A stretch of DNA of 64,000 bases from Dendrolimus kikuchii (GCA_019925095.2 CM034392.1:3293501-3357500); one strand, 5' to 3'; positions 22,860 to 33,820 are shown, counted from the stretch's first letter. Numbers and translations: made by a program. The notes: generated by a model not told the origin, from the letters alone.

Positions 22860-22943
22860 AACACACCCATCAATAAGGTATGTTCCCCGCTTACTCAGAC
22901 CATACTCAGTGTTGAAGAATACAGTTATTTACTTGTTATTTGA
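22860..22943 (+). CDS. SAC3D1: SAC3D1-like exon (LRPYSVLKNTVIYLLFE)
   Basis: The right end is firm: LRPYSVLKNTVIYLLF then GA before the donor GTAAGT, and the split Glu codon joins the next exon in phase 2. The left end is uncertain. An in-frame TGA lies at 22855, so the exon begins after it, perhaps at the AG of 22858-22859 or at 22876-22877. Confidence 0.68.
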   Translation, partial: NTPINKVCSPLTQTILSVEEYSYLLVI

Positions 22944-25900
22944 GTAAGTGATCTATACAGGACATGTTAATTTATTCAAAAATACTTATAAACTTTCTTT
23001 TAAGTTTATACTTGTAATTACTACAAGTGATTACAAGCTTGGACAATCACATACTTTCATGTATTACAAAATGACAGTTATCTTGCATTTCATGGCCAAT
23101 GGTCTCCTTAATGCTCCTTCACCTGGCAAAAGAGAGTCAAATATTGACCACTACTTAATATTCGAAATATACCTTGACCCCCAAAAAGCAGAAATTTCTT
23201 TTATTAGCTACAAAAATCTACATTAAAAGTGATTTAGAAGTGACTCCTTGCTTTTATTTTTAAACATGCTTTTTATTTGGTATTTAGATCAAAAGTGAAT
23301 GTGAAGTGAAATTCAAACACCAGTCTTTATTTATAAATTTAGTACTTCTATATAACTAACTAGCGGCCTGGCGTGGTTTCACCCACGCTCTGTCCCACTC
23401 CCGTGGTATATGGCGTCATGTTATATAGCCTATGACACTCCCTGTTAACATAGCTTTTGAATAGTAAAAGAATTTTTAAAATTGGTTTAGTAGATCCAGA
23501 GATTACTCCCTACAATGTCACAAACTTTACTTCTTTATAATATTACATACATAACTTCACGCCAGGTCCCTTGTGGGGTAGGCACGAACAACAGAGCGCC
23601 ATTCAGGCTTATTCTTACACACCTCACTTGCTTCTTTGACATTCATAACTCTTGTCATGCACGCTCGTCTGTTCTTAAGGCTCCTGATATCACCTTCTGC
23701 TAGTACATGATCAATTTGATCATGGAAGGTGTGTCGTGGCCTTCCACGACTTCTGCATCCATCCACTTCTGCATTTTTTTTTGTATATCTGTTTATAATA
23801 TGAGTATAGATAAAGAATATTTTATGTTCATTTATACACATAATTGAAGTATATACACATTTTACATACAGCTTCAACCAAATGAATTTTGCACTAAGAT
23901 AAGAAAACAAACTATTGCATATTACAAAATAATTATTTTTAATCAAGTCGAAATGTTGAATAAGCTTGTAATCACTAAGTTACAAATTTTTATTACAGAG
24001 TCACAAAACGGCAAGATGTTCCTACAAGTGTGATGTATGACTTTTTGAATGATCGTCTCAGGTCTGTGAGGCAGGACATGACCATACAGAGGCTACCCCC
24101 TGAACAGTGTGTGGTATTGCTAGAGCCAATGGTCAGGTTTTATGTTTATCATGCATATCTGTAAGTATAGAAAGTAAGTATTATATTTTTACAACAAAGT
24201 ACCTTTTGAAACATGTATTAGTACCATTTCTATTAAATTAAAAACTACTTTACTATACTATTGAAAAATATTTCAATGACAACATTGCATTTATTTAAGA
24301 ATTCTTATTTGTATTACTTAATATTAGTGCAACATAGGACTATTACATATCACTAACTAACGCAGTACCATTTCTTCAACTAATAAATATACAGCCTATA
24401 AACGTCCCACTGCTGGGCTCGGGCGTCCCACTATAGGGGAACGGAGAGTATACCCGCCATGCTTCTCCAAAGCGGCTTGGCAGGTTTGACACATTGGTTA
24501 TCTCGATGATTTCCTTCACCGCTGTTAGCATGTGGTAATTCTATCAATATGCACATTAGGTCAGAAAACTGCCTAAGTGGTGCATGTGTTCCAGCCAGGA
24601 TTGAACCCGCGCCCTTTGAGCCCGAGACGCGTGCGCTAGCCATTATGCTACCACAACCTCAACTAATAAGTATTATGCTTTTTAATTTTACAGCCTAAGA
24701 GATCTTCCTTTAAAAGATTATGATCCTGTCCTTAACAAAAAACACTCATTGGAATGTATGAAATGGTATCTCAGCTGTACAGATGTTATTGAGAAAAATC
24801 AGGGAGAAGTTGAAGAGTTAATTCGAAGAACAACAAATTTGGAAGTAGAAGACGAAAAGCACATGAGAATGTATTGTGACAGGGTGCTAATAGAGAGTTT
24901 ATATATTTTGTGCAATTTAGATGATATACATCCTTTATACAGATATATTAGTTTATCCAAGGAGTTGAGAAGGTAATAAAATTTACATTATACTTATCAT
25001 GAAAAAAGATTATGATAACAGTCCATAAATGTCCTAGTGTTGGGCTCGGACTCCCACTATAGTGGAACGGAGAGTATAGCCATCGCACTTGTCCAAGGCA
25101 GCCACATTGGTTATATCAATGTGTAGGTTTCATCATGGTGTTTTTTCGTCACCGTTGGTAGCATGTGGTAATTGTAGCAAATAGGTTAAAAACTGCATAA
25201 GGGGTGTATGTATTCTGGCCAGAATATGAACCCGCGCCTTTTGAGTTTGGAATGCGTGTGCTAGCCATTATGCTACTACAACTTTACGATCGACTTCACA
25301 ACCACAATGAAAAAAGTTACATACATACATAACTTCACGCCAGTTCCCTTGCGGGGTAGGCACGAACAACAGAGCGCCATTTAGGCTTATTCTTACACAC
25401 CTCACTTGCTTCTTTGACATTCATAACTCTTGTTATGCACGCTCGTCTGTTCTTAAGGCTCCTGACATCACCTTCATGAAAAAAATTGCTAATAAAAAAA
25501 TCCCAGTAAAGAATATCATTACATGAATAGGGATATGGACACATGTTACAATAAATTATATCATTATCTATCCTAATATTATAAAGAGGAAAGATTTGAT
25601 TGTTTGTTTGTTTGAATTCAATAGGCTCCAAAACTACTGAACCAATTTGGTAAGAATTCTTTCACTGGTGGCAAGCTTTTTTTTTGAGATTGAGGATTGG
25701 ACCAAAGCGATGAGTGGTGAAGCCACAAATAGCCACCAGAGTCAATCGCCAGCATGTGTGAAGACTCGCTATGCAATACTCTACTAAAACCACCCTCCTC
25801 CCATGTGCCCCGCGCTTATGGCAGGAAGAGCGTGAGACTTAGAATGTAGTTATGCCCACGCTGATCCTAGCGCATCCGTGCTTGAGAATCCCCCGGGAAA

Positions 25901-28900
25901 GGCAAACTCACTTCGTCAACAGGGGTGAAGACTCTTCTGCTCTGTAGATGCTAGAGGACCCCTGAACACTGTTGGCAAGCTACCCTATTCCCGGTTGACA
26001 TAGGCTATATAAAAAAAGTTATTAGATACCCGTGCGAAGCCGGGGCGGGCCGCTAGTACATACATAAAGAACAGTGTGCTTGTGTGAGTTTTTTTTACTA
26101 CATAATCATGTTCAAGTAATGCAAATTTGTATGGGAATGACTTAGCGCCATCTCGTGAGTGTTAAGGAAAAAACATAAATTGTGTCATACAAAATCTGTT
26201 AACTTGAACGTGATCAAGTAGTAAAAAAACTTATAGTAAAATGTCATCTTATTTTTAAAATATCAAGATATAAATAATTTTAACTACTTAATATTTTCTT
26301 AAGTTTTCGCGACTTGTATACATAATAAAACTACGTTTTAACGGTTTTAAGCGCGGTAATTTTATTTGATTTTGGTTTTTTCCAAAACTTTAACAATACT
26401 CGTTGACACTTGACATCTTTGTCTTCCGTGATCACGGCCACTGAAAAGTGGCCGAAACGTCGGAAAAAACCAAAATCAAATAAAATTACCGCGCTTAAAA
26501 CCGTTAAAACGTAGTTTTATAATTTTAACTACTGTTTAAACACTAATCAATATTGTGATTTGACTTCCTTTACTTATAATAAAGTTGTAATATCATAAGT
26601 TTGTATGCTTGAATTAATCCTATGAGACTGTCGTATTTTGTAAGATGATAAATATATAAATAATTGGCAGGCAAACCTACACATCTATATGTCAGGGGTA
26701 ATATACAGCAGACCATTCTGGTGTGATCCTGGATACCCAGACCATAATAAATAATGAAAAGTTCATTTATGTTTGCCATGCCAGCAATTGAACCTAGAGC
26801 TTCAGCATTACAGTGAGGTAGGATGATAAAGGCTTAGCCCAATCAACCACAGAGGCTGTTAAAAGTATAATAAAGGATTACAAAATATTTTCTTTAATTG
26901 TCGCGACTTGTATACATAATAAAACTACGTATTAACGGTTTTATAACGCGGTAATTTATTTGATTTTTTTATTTTATTGAAAGGCCCGACAGAAGTGATA
27001 ACTTAAACTAATCTAAGTTGAACTATTTAATATTGAAATTGTTTAACTTGAGAAAAGCTTAGGTTATTACTTAAATTTTATGTATATTAATAGGATAATG
27101 TAAGGAAAGTTAATTATTAATAAACTCTTTTATTGATTATAAAATATATTTTATTCTTAGTCACAATTCTTGAATATGTACATTAGAATTTTGTGTATGT
27201 ACCTATATTATTTGTATCATTATTTAATCTAATTACCGAAATACGGCTGGCGCTGTGGGTTAGAGCGAGAGAGGAGGAGCCCGCCTACCGCTGCCGTATG
27301 CGTGAGAGAAAGGGAAGCCAGACAGACTGGCGCCGTAACGCGTTACGTAACGAAGAGGTTTACCCTCCTATAAGAACTTATCACTTCAAAAATAAAATAA
27401 ATTACCGCCCTTAAAACATAATTTTATTATAAAGGATTACAAGCCAAGTAAAAAGGGTCTTGATTGTTTTGATTCCGAACTAACCCTATCATGCTTAGTA
27501 TGTACCAGCTCTTCTTCCATGACAAATACCTTGTGTTTAGAGTTTTATTTATTAAGGTGAAGTCTTTCATTTCAGAGATCCAACACTTCTCTTAAGTTAC
27601 AGTATAGCAACTGCGAATCACAAAGGCAATTATATAAGAGTTTGTAGGCTTATTGATCGCCTCTGTCCCCTTACATATTGTGCTGTCTTCTTATATCTTC
27701 CAATCATACAAAGGTAAGTCTTTCTTAATTATTTAGTACATTTATGATAATGGGAGACTATAGGTGTGAAGATCTAAATTAATTAATGACAATGGCTTTG
27801 TAAGGAACTTAACTTTAAAAAGCTTCTTGAATTTGTGTAACTAAATGGCACCATAGGTTATTTTTCTCTCACACTTTGATATTTCATTATTAACATACTG
27901 TCTTAGATTGTATCAATCAAAATTGAAAAAAAAAATCATTATTAATAATGTTTTAATTTAATTTAGTCTATAAAATAAGTTTCAAACTACACTTTCAAAT
28001 TAAAAAGCTTTCATTCAAACTAAGTTCTATGGGGAGCATGTTCTGAAGGTCAAACAGGTGTAGGTATGCAAGTTTAAAATTAAATCTACTTTTACTTTAC
28101 TTTTTACTCCTGATTAGTTGGGGTCTTATCTTTTACCTTCTCCCAATTAGTTGGGGTCCTATCTTTCATCTTCTGCTTAGTTGGGGTCTTATCTTTCACC
28201 TTCTGATTAGTTGGAGTCTTATCTTTTACCTTTTCCCAATTAGTTGGGGTCTTATCTTTCACCTTCTGATTAGTTGGGGTCTTATCTTTTACCTTTTCCC
28301 AATTAGTTGTGGTCTTATCTTTCACCTTCTGATTAGTTGGAGTCTTATCTTTTACCTTTTCCCAATTAGTTGGGGTCTTATCTTTCACCTTCTGATTAGT
28401 TGGGGTCTTATCTTTCACCTTTTTTCTATTAGCTGGGTGTCTTGTCTTTCACCTTTTTCCAACTAGTTGGGGTCTTATCTTTCACCTTTTTTCTATTAGC
28501 TGGGGTCTTATCTTTTACCTTCTCCCAATTAGTTAGGGTCTTATCTTTCACCTTCTCCCAATTCGTTGGGATCGGCACAATTTCTATTCCTTCCTACTCT
28601 TCTATTTTGGCATATGACCTTTGTCATAAATCATCATGTCATCCTTCACACAATCTATCCGTCTCTTTTTGATCTATCTTTACATTTCTACTATGGAGGG
28701 TACAGGTAAGGAGTACCATCTATGTGTTGAAAAAGTTTCCTTCAAAAGGCAGATGATAAGGGTGGCGCTGCGGTGGGACGGGATAAATTTTAAAGGAAGC
28801 ATCAAGAGTAATTAGAGAGTCGGAAAGAATTCCGCTTTGTTGTTTATTAATAAAAGTTCACAACATTATAATATCCACTAAATTAGTCTAGACTACGTAA

Positions 28901-31900
28901 ATAGTAGAGGTTTTCTATACTAGCATTTTATTCATTTTAGGGTACTTCAACCATTTTTAATTTATATCATAGATTTTCGTACGCTAGCGCTATTGTGGTA
29001 GGTTTTTGAACCTCCATTTTCAGCATACTGCTAGACACGTTTTCAACTTCTCCTCCATGTAAGATGGTACTCCTTACTGTCCGCAAGAGTTAACTTGAGA
29101 CCTGAGCGGAATGCACGCTCCACTCCCGACCCCTGCCTTCTTACCGCTCTTGCCATCGACGCGTCAGTACCTCGCGCTTACGTCATCCGAGCGAAGTTTC
29201 AAGTAAACTCTTGCGGGTTATACCTCTACCCTCCATAATTTTTATTCATTAATCTTCCAGTTAAACATTCTATATGTCACGTGACTTTCATACCTCCTGA
29301 CTGACTACACGTTCATACCATCAAGGTTCTGTACTAAACGTCAAAAAGCAGAAGATTATTAACTTTTGGCATTAAATTAAACTTTAATTACCTTATGCAG
29401 TCCACTACCCTATATATTTATTACTTATGTAACTTTTAGAGGTGGGCGGCTAGTTTAAAAGCCAACTAATAAGCGGTTGATAACAAAATAGCCACGGCTA
29501 AGTTGTTAACCACTTCGTCAACAGGATAATGGTTGTCACATAAAACAAAAAACCGACAACTTGATGGTTTAGTCGGCTATTAGCCATCAGCACTTTTTTT
29601 TTAGCCGGGTGGATAAGTTTTTAGAATTTTGAATGGTTACCCACTACTAGTATCCTTAATTTTATCAGTAAAACTTTGTGTAATCCCTCGGAAATAGGGG
29701 TGTTATTGTTCAAAACTATACATTTATTACAGGCAAGCCCTTCAAGTAATGAGCTACGCTTACAGCAGTAGTAGACTAACTGTACCCATAAAAACATTGA
29801 GGAAATGCCTAAAATTTTCCACTGACGAAGAAACCAGGGCAGTGGGTGCACATTATGGACTGAAGGTGGATGGAGAAGCGGTTAGATTTGATAAGAATTC
29901 ATTCAATATTAATGTAGGATTGGTAAGTTTCAGTTTTATGTTAAGAATATTGCACAGTAGAATCTATATAAAGGTTGCTTATGAACTGACCACTGCTAGA
30001 CACAGGTTTTCATTCATAGAGAAAAAACCTTGAATTACAATAGTTCTGTGTCAGATTGCAAAAGATTTGATTAATGAGTTTTAGATAGAAAGAATTGTTT
30101 TATTTAGGACAAATAAACACTTTAACAATGCTGAGAAAAATAAAATAAAGGCATTAATAAAGTCTTAAAATTGGACCCAGACTCAGCGTAATGCTAGCCG
30201 CTAAGAGCAGCGCTGTTCTTCCACCACCAGCAGGTGGAGCACGGAGGACAATACAACACAAATAATATAAAATCGGTTCAGTAAAATAATTATAAAAATA
30301 AAACGGATTGTTAGACAAATTAACATCAAAATAATAATAATAAACATATAATTATATTAATACGTGAAGCAAAAGCCTTGTACCCTTTTTTTACGAAAAT
30401 TGCGCGGACGGAGGAGTATGAAATTTCGCACACTTATCCCTATTAATATTATAAATGCGAAAGTAACTCTTGTCTGTCTGTCTGTCTGTTCCGTTTTCAC
30501 GGAAAAACTACTTGACCGATTTGGCTGAAACTCAGTATATATATATTTTCGATGCCGAGAATGAACATAGGATATTTTTTATCCCGAAAAATGGGATAGT
30601 TTCCGGGATAAAAATATATTTGTGTTTTTGTTTGTTATCTTTTTATGGAAAGACTATTGGACCGATTTGGCTGAAACTCGGTACATATATAATACCGAGA
30701 GTGGCCAAGGGATACTTTTTATCCCGGATAATGGGATACTTTTTGGGATAGATTTATGTAAAGTTTATCCCGGAAACTAGGACAGGTTTTGTGATTTTAT
30801 CCATTTCGTCCACTGGGTTCGCTGGGTCCGCTGGTTCCGCTGGGTTTTTTGTTTTTTGTAGTTTACATATAGACGGGGGTGGTATAGTTTGCGATAAAAT
30901 GAAGTGAATCTTTCGATGGCAAATATATACAAATTTAATACAATGTAACCTGAACCACTTGCTTTTTAAACAAGAGATACGCACTAGAGGTTGACCCGCG
31001 GCGCAGCCGCGGGGTAAACTCTAGTAGTTTATATAGAGAAGGAGTGCAGAATGCTAATATTTTTTTTAATCAGTAAATCAATAAAAAATACATTACACAC
31101 ACTACCATGTATTTGACACAGACGCATATATAATATCCTCTTTTGTTTATTGTTCAAGTCAAATTAACAGTGTAGCCTTGCCGAAATCTGTGATTATAGA
31201 AGTATAGTCTTTGACAACAAAACCTTAAGGTCGAATTTCGACCACTAGCGACCACTAGTATTAGTAAAATGGTCATATAGCACTTGTATCATGTCTTAAG
31301 TTACATTGTGCGTTTTGGTGTGCACAAAGGAATTTCTTTAGTGTGACCCTAAAGAGTGGCACTGATAAGGCGTTTCTTATAGGTGGAGGAATTTTAGATA
31401 GTACTAATATAAAAATGTATTCTTTGACCGTGTGTAATAATAACCTTGAAAACAAGTTTTGTTTGATATACATATATCATTTCTTAAAGTTTAGCCCGAA
31501 GCAAAATTGTATATCTTTGAGTGACGACATTCAATTACCGTGAAATCTGGCAACTTAACCAATGGTTGTCAATTTTGCCATTATAGGTTTTTGTTTGCAA
31601 GGTTACTATTACCTCTCACAAAATGTCTTTTTTGATCAAATAACGTCACGTATGAGTCATATACTCAAAAAAGACATTTTGTGAGAAGTAATACTAATCT
31701 TGTAAACGAAAACATATAATGGCAAAATTGACAACCATTGGTTAAGTTGCCAGATTTCACGGTAACTGGATTTTTTTATTGCACAAACAAGTAACCGATA
31801 TTTCAATGAATAGTTGAAATTTACCATACAAACACTTCCTACTGAAAAACAAAATATTAAAAACATTTCTATCATTACAAATAAAACGCAGCGGTATTTG

Positions 31901-32188
31901 ATTGTCAGCCATTACGCAATTTATTCGAAGTAAGAAGCAATATGGACGCCGGAACCATAGACATAGACAAAGAATAGAATATAGTCATAGTGTTATTTAT
32001 ACTATTAAATCTATGAGAATATCACCTTAATATATTTAATGTATACTTTATAACAATTTCATAATACCGTAAATTTTTTGACGTCTCATGTTTATTATCT
32101 TTATTTTCAGCATAAACTGCGAACACAGAAACATATTGAAGAGGAATCTAGTTTAGAAAATATATTTACATATTGCACCAACTTTTAA
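22860..32188 (+). CDS. SAC3D1: SAC3/GANP-domain protein, SAC3D1-like (gene span, 5' incomplete)
   Basis: Six exons give about 309 codons plus stop with matching phases. The signature is YDFLNDRLRSVRQDMTIQ, the family motif of SAC3/GANP proteins. It is followed by helical repeats containing CMKWYLSCTD, LCNLDDIHPLYRYI and VCRLIDRLCPLTYCAVFL, and a winged-helix-like end that includes ECM-type KCLKFSTDEETRAVGAHYGL. Length and order fit the short family member SAC3D1 (Shd1), linked in animals to centrosome and spindle function, rather than the long mRNA-export scaffold GANP. The expected N-terminal motif (CPDMCP type) was not found between 19.0 and 22.86 kb, so the start exon is unassigned. Introns are full of Helitron, Penelope-like and SINE insertions. 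Confidence 0.85.
23363..23545 (-). mobile_element. Helitron-like element (family H2), inverted
   Basis: Read on the minus strand it begins TAATATTATAAAGAAGTAAAG and ends CCACGCCAGGCCGCTAG before a T, like family H2. Confidence 0.7.
23545..23772 (-). mobile_element. RTE-clade LINE, 3' end fragment
   Basis: The minus frame encodes [20 protein letters not shown] and then [19 protein letters not shown], the RTE ORF2 C-terminus. Confidence 0.85.
23999..24160 (+). CDS. SAC3D1: SAC3D1-like exon (YDFLNDRLRSVRQDMTIQ)
   Basis: Acceptor TTATTACAG, donor GTAAGT, phase 2 to 2. It holds the family signature YDFLNDRLRSVRQDMTIQ followed by VVLLEPMVRFYVYHAYL. Confidence 0.93.
24388..24663 (-). mobile_element. 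tRNA-derived SINE (family T2)
   Basis: On the minus strand the head reads GTTGTGGTAGCATAATGGCT with a B box GGTTCAATCC. A-box and B-box spacing is tRNA-like. It ends 30 bp before the exon at 24694, so it supplies part of the intron's 3' end. Confidence 0.8.
24694..24972 (+). CDS. SAC3D1: SAC3D1-like exon (CMKWYLSCTD)
   Basis: Acceptor TTTTACAG, donor GTAATA, phase 2 to 2. It encodes LRDLPLKDYDPVLNKKHSLE and ends at YRYISLSKELRR. SINE copies of one family in the same orientation lie about 30 bases before it and about 40 bases after it. Confidence 0.93.
25011..25286 (-). mobile_element. tRNA-derived SINE (family T2), second copy
   Basis: Same body (GTCCTAGTGTTGGGCTCGG, ATTATGCTACTACAAC) in the same orientation, beginning about 40 bp after the donor of the exon 24694-24972. 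Confidence 0.78.
25317..25477 (-). mobile_element. RTE-clade LINE, short 3' fragment
   Basis: ATACATACATAACTTCACGC, then [20 protein letters not shown] in the minus frame, truncated at 25477. Confidence 0.82.
25567..26056 (+). mobile_element. Non-autonomous Helitron (family H2) carrying a nested SINE-2
   Basis: It starts TCTATCCTAATATTATAAAG and ends GAAGCCGGGGCGGGCCGCTAG before a T. The middle (about 25677-25971) is an inverted SINE-2 with a T-run and the target duplication GGCAAGCT on both sides. Confidence 0.82.
25677..25971 (-). mobile_element. SINE-2 copy nested in a Helitron
   Basis: T-run at the left. The body, read in reverse, contains GCTAGGATCAGCGTGGGCAT as in the 44.1 kb copy. 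GGCAAGCT flanks both ends. Confidence 0.78.
26290..26522 (+). mobile_element. Penelope-like terminal element with inverted arms
   Basis: The left arm (about 26325-26380) is the reverse complement of the right arm (about 26459-26520), each about 55 bp. Between them lie TTGACACTTGACATCTTTG and the GAAACGTCGG motif. No coding part remains. Confidence 0.78.
26695..26862 (-). mobile_element. tRNA-derived SINE (family T1), diverged
   Basis: Inverted copy with CAACCACAGAGGC and a decayed B box (GCAATTGAACC), in a SAC3D1-like intron. Confidence 0.7.
26884..26975 (+). mobile_element. Penelope-like terminal fragment
   Basis: GTCGCGACTTGTATACATAA, then AACGCGGTAATTTATTTG, the left arm only. Confidence 0.65.
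27576..27713 (+). CDS. SAC3D1: SAC3D1-like exon (NHKGNYIRVCRL)
   Basis: Acceptor ATTTCAG, donor GTAAGT, phase 2 to 2. It encodes DPTLLLSYSIATANHKGNYI and then RLIDRLCPLTYCAVFLYLP, matching the SAC3 helical segment. Confidence 0.92.
28110..28590. repeat. Minisatellite, 63-bp higher-order unit
   Basis: Units of 30 and 33 bp alternate, each with TTAGTTGGGGTCTTATCTTT. The minus frame would read KDKTPTNQKV/KDKTPTNWEKV, but the array lies in a SAC3D1-like intron with no gene context, so I treat it as a repeat. Confidence 0.85.
28694..29235. mobile_element. Small DNA transposon with TA target duplication
   Basis: The left end TGGAGGGTACAGGTAAGG and the right end, inverted, TGGAGGGTAGAGGTATAACC form terminal repeats. 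TA flanks both sides. No transposase frame was seen. It lies in a SAC3D1-like intron. Confidence 0.7.
29733..29922 (+). CDS. SAC3D1: SAC3D1-like exon (winged-helix end)
   Basis: Acceptor TTATTACAG, donor GTAAGT, phase 2 to 0. It encodes LRKCLKFSTDEETRAVGAHY then GLKVDGEAVRFDKNSF, the part of SAC3 that reads as a PCI/winged-helix fold. Confidence 0.92.
30437..31024 (+). mobile_element. Non-autonomous Helitron (family H1)
   Basis: It starts TC in TCCCTATTAATATTATAAAT after an A, and ends with the hairpin CCCGCGGCGCAGCCGCGGG and then CTAG before a T, as expected for a Helitron inserted between A and T. Length 588. A CTGT run lies near 30472, and a short Gly/Trp-type GCTGGGTTCCGCTGG repeat near 30810. 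Confidence 0.85.
31534..31768. repeat. Foldback element (about 100-bp arms, short loop)
   Basis: The left arm 31534-31637 and right arm 31664-31768 are near-perfect reverse complements (for example AACCAATGGTTGTCAATTTT and CTCACAAAATGTCTTTTTTG). The loop is about 27 bp. It lies in the last SAC3D1-like intron. Confidence 0.88.
32111..32188 (+). CDS. SAC3D1: SAC3D1-like terminal exon
   Basis: Acceptor ATTTTCAG, phase 0, 25 codons and TAA. It ends SLENIFTYCTNF. The tail is short and poorly conserved, but position, phase and acceptor fit. Confidence 0.78.
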   Translation, partial: HKLRTQKHIEEESSLENIFTYCTNF

Positions 32189-32337
32189 TATAAGCTCTAT
32201 GGTTGACCAAAGCTTAAATTGCTATGTTTTTATTTAATAAGACTGATCTCATTATTAATATTCTTCATGATTTTATATGACCAAGAGATTATTTTAAAAC
32301 GAAAAACTTGGAAGCAAAGAAAATCCAATATAATATT

Positions 32338-32715
32338 TTCTTAAGTTTTCGCGACTTGTATACATAATAAAACTACGTTTTAACGGTTTTAATAAAATTA
32401 TTAGAGCTAGGCATGTTTGCTGAAGAGTTTCTTGCGCCGCTTCTTCTCTTCAAGCCATAACATGTTGCGAAGCGATAGTAAATTAGATTAGGCTCCCATA
32501 GAGTAAATAATAACCATAAACAAAATTAAAAATAAAATTAAATAATTAAAATTAATAAGTTGGCGGTAGGCTAAATAAAACTTTAACAATACTCGTTGAC
32601 ACTTGACATCTTTGTCTTCCGTGATCACGGCCACTGAAAAGTGGCCGAAACGTCGGAAAAACCAAAATCAAATAAAATTACCGCGCTTAAAACCGTTAAA
32701 ACGTAATTTTAAAAT
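32338..32715 (+). mobile_element. Penelope-like element, 5' arm plus 3' region
   Basis: It begins TTTTCGCGACTTGTATACAT, as at 26.3 kb, then carries the same TTGCGCCGCTTCTTCTCTTC block as the 57.5 kb copy, the GAAACGTCGG motif and the right arm. It starts about 150 bp after the SAC3D1-like stop codon. Confidence 0.8.
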
Positions 32716-33297
32716 CCAATATGTCGAAAATCGCCTGACGAGTATGTACATACATTAATGCCTAAAAGGCAATTGGGTTTGACGCTTCTATATTTTTCAA
32801 TACATTTGCTCAAAAAATGCATTTACGAAGCCTTACATTAGACATAGACAACACTTTATTGTTCACCAAAACAAAAATTACTAAAATGCACAACAAGACA
32901 ATAGGTACTTGGTAAAACAAAAGGCGGCCTTATGAAATTCTTAAATTATCTGTAACAAAGAAAAAAGAAAAAAAAATGTTCGAAAGTTAAAAACTACGCA
33001 CCATACAACAAAACGTGCGGTAAATTAGGTATTTAGGTAAAACAAAAATAAGAGTTCCACTATGGAGTTTCACATTACGTGAATAAATAAGCTTAATAAT
33101 CGAACTTCCTTCCTTTGTCTCACTTTAATACTATAGAGGAAATGAGACGACAGATGTGAATTTTCACCAAGCACATTATGACTTTGTCTCGGGCTTACAT
33201 CTGTCTACTCGTTTGTAGAAACCAACATATCGCACTAGTATCATAAATAACTATTATATAATTATAGTATAGTCTATATTGGAATATCATAAATGCG

Positions 33298-33468
33298 AAA
33301 GAACCTTTTTCTATTGCCTGAAGCAGGCGGCCCACCTGATGGAAAGCGGTTACTGTCGCCTATAGATGTTTGCAACACCGAGGATGTGCTAACGCGTTGC
33401 CGACCTCTTAGAAATTCTATAATGCTTTTCTTAAAAAAATCCATGTCATAGCGCATAGGGAATCCGCG
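33298..33468 (-). mobile_element. LINE 3' fragment, same family as the 19.9-22.46 kb element
   Basis: On the minus strand it encodes RYDMDFFKKSIIEFLRGRQR, the same C-terminus as the larger LINE (RYDMEFFKKGVIKFLRGWQR), followed by the same untranslated tail with GACAGTAACCGCTTTCCATC. The copy is 5' truncated. Confidence 0.82.
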
Positions 33469-33617
33469 GCAAGAAGTTCCCTCTAGATCATTATTGTACG
33501 CGGAATAAATGTTCTAGCGTGGGAGCTCAAGCTTTAGGAAATGGGGGAACCTGCCGTCGGTGCGATTGTAAGGGAAGGGTGGGGGCGTTGGTACCAGGGG
33601 CCCAATTCTGCTATTAT

Positions 33618-33820
33618 CTCGCCAGAATGGTCTAGAGTATGCCACCATAACAAACTTGTATTGTGTTCTGGCATTAGCGGCCAAGTTTCAATCCCCCTTT
33701 CTAGAGCGGCAGCACATCGGTACCGCCTTTGGTGTTATAAATAACCCATAGACAATGGGAACCGCTTTTCATCAGGTGGGCAGTCTGCCTGTCTGCTGAA
33801 CTAGTGCAATAAAAAAGTAC
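33618..33820 (+). mobile_element. SINE-1 copy, diverged
   Basis: It contains TGGTCTAGAGTATGCC and the 3' block ending GTCTGCCTGTCTGCTGAACT followed by an A-rich tail. Confidence 0.75.

Noticed and set aside
22821..22877. ATG-started frame (MKLMKAIERYFLK) before a GTATGT site as the first SAC3D1-like exon
   Set aside because: It ends in phase 0 and cannot join the next exon at 23999, which needs phase 2; the overlapping frame with LRPYSVLKNTVIYLL does fit.
24600..24660. Possible tRNA gene on the minus strand
   Set aside because: A second copy with the same body at 25.0-25.3 kb and a lost cloverleaf show it is a SINE.
28104..28418. 104-codon minus frame of KDKTPTN repeats
   Set aside because: Translation of an intronic minisatellite, with no start context, splice partner or unique sequence.
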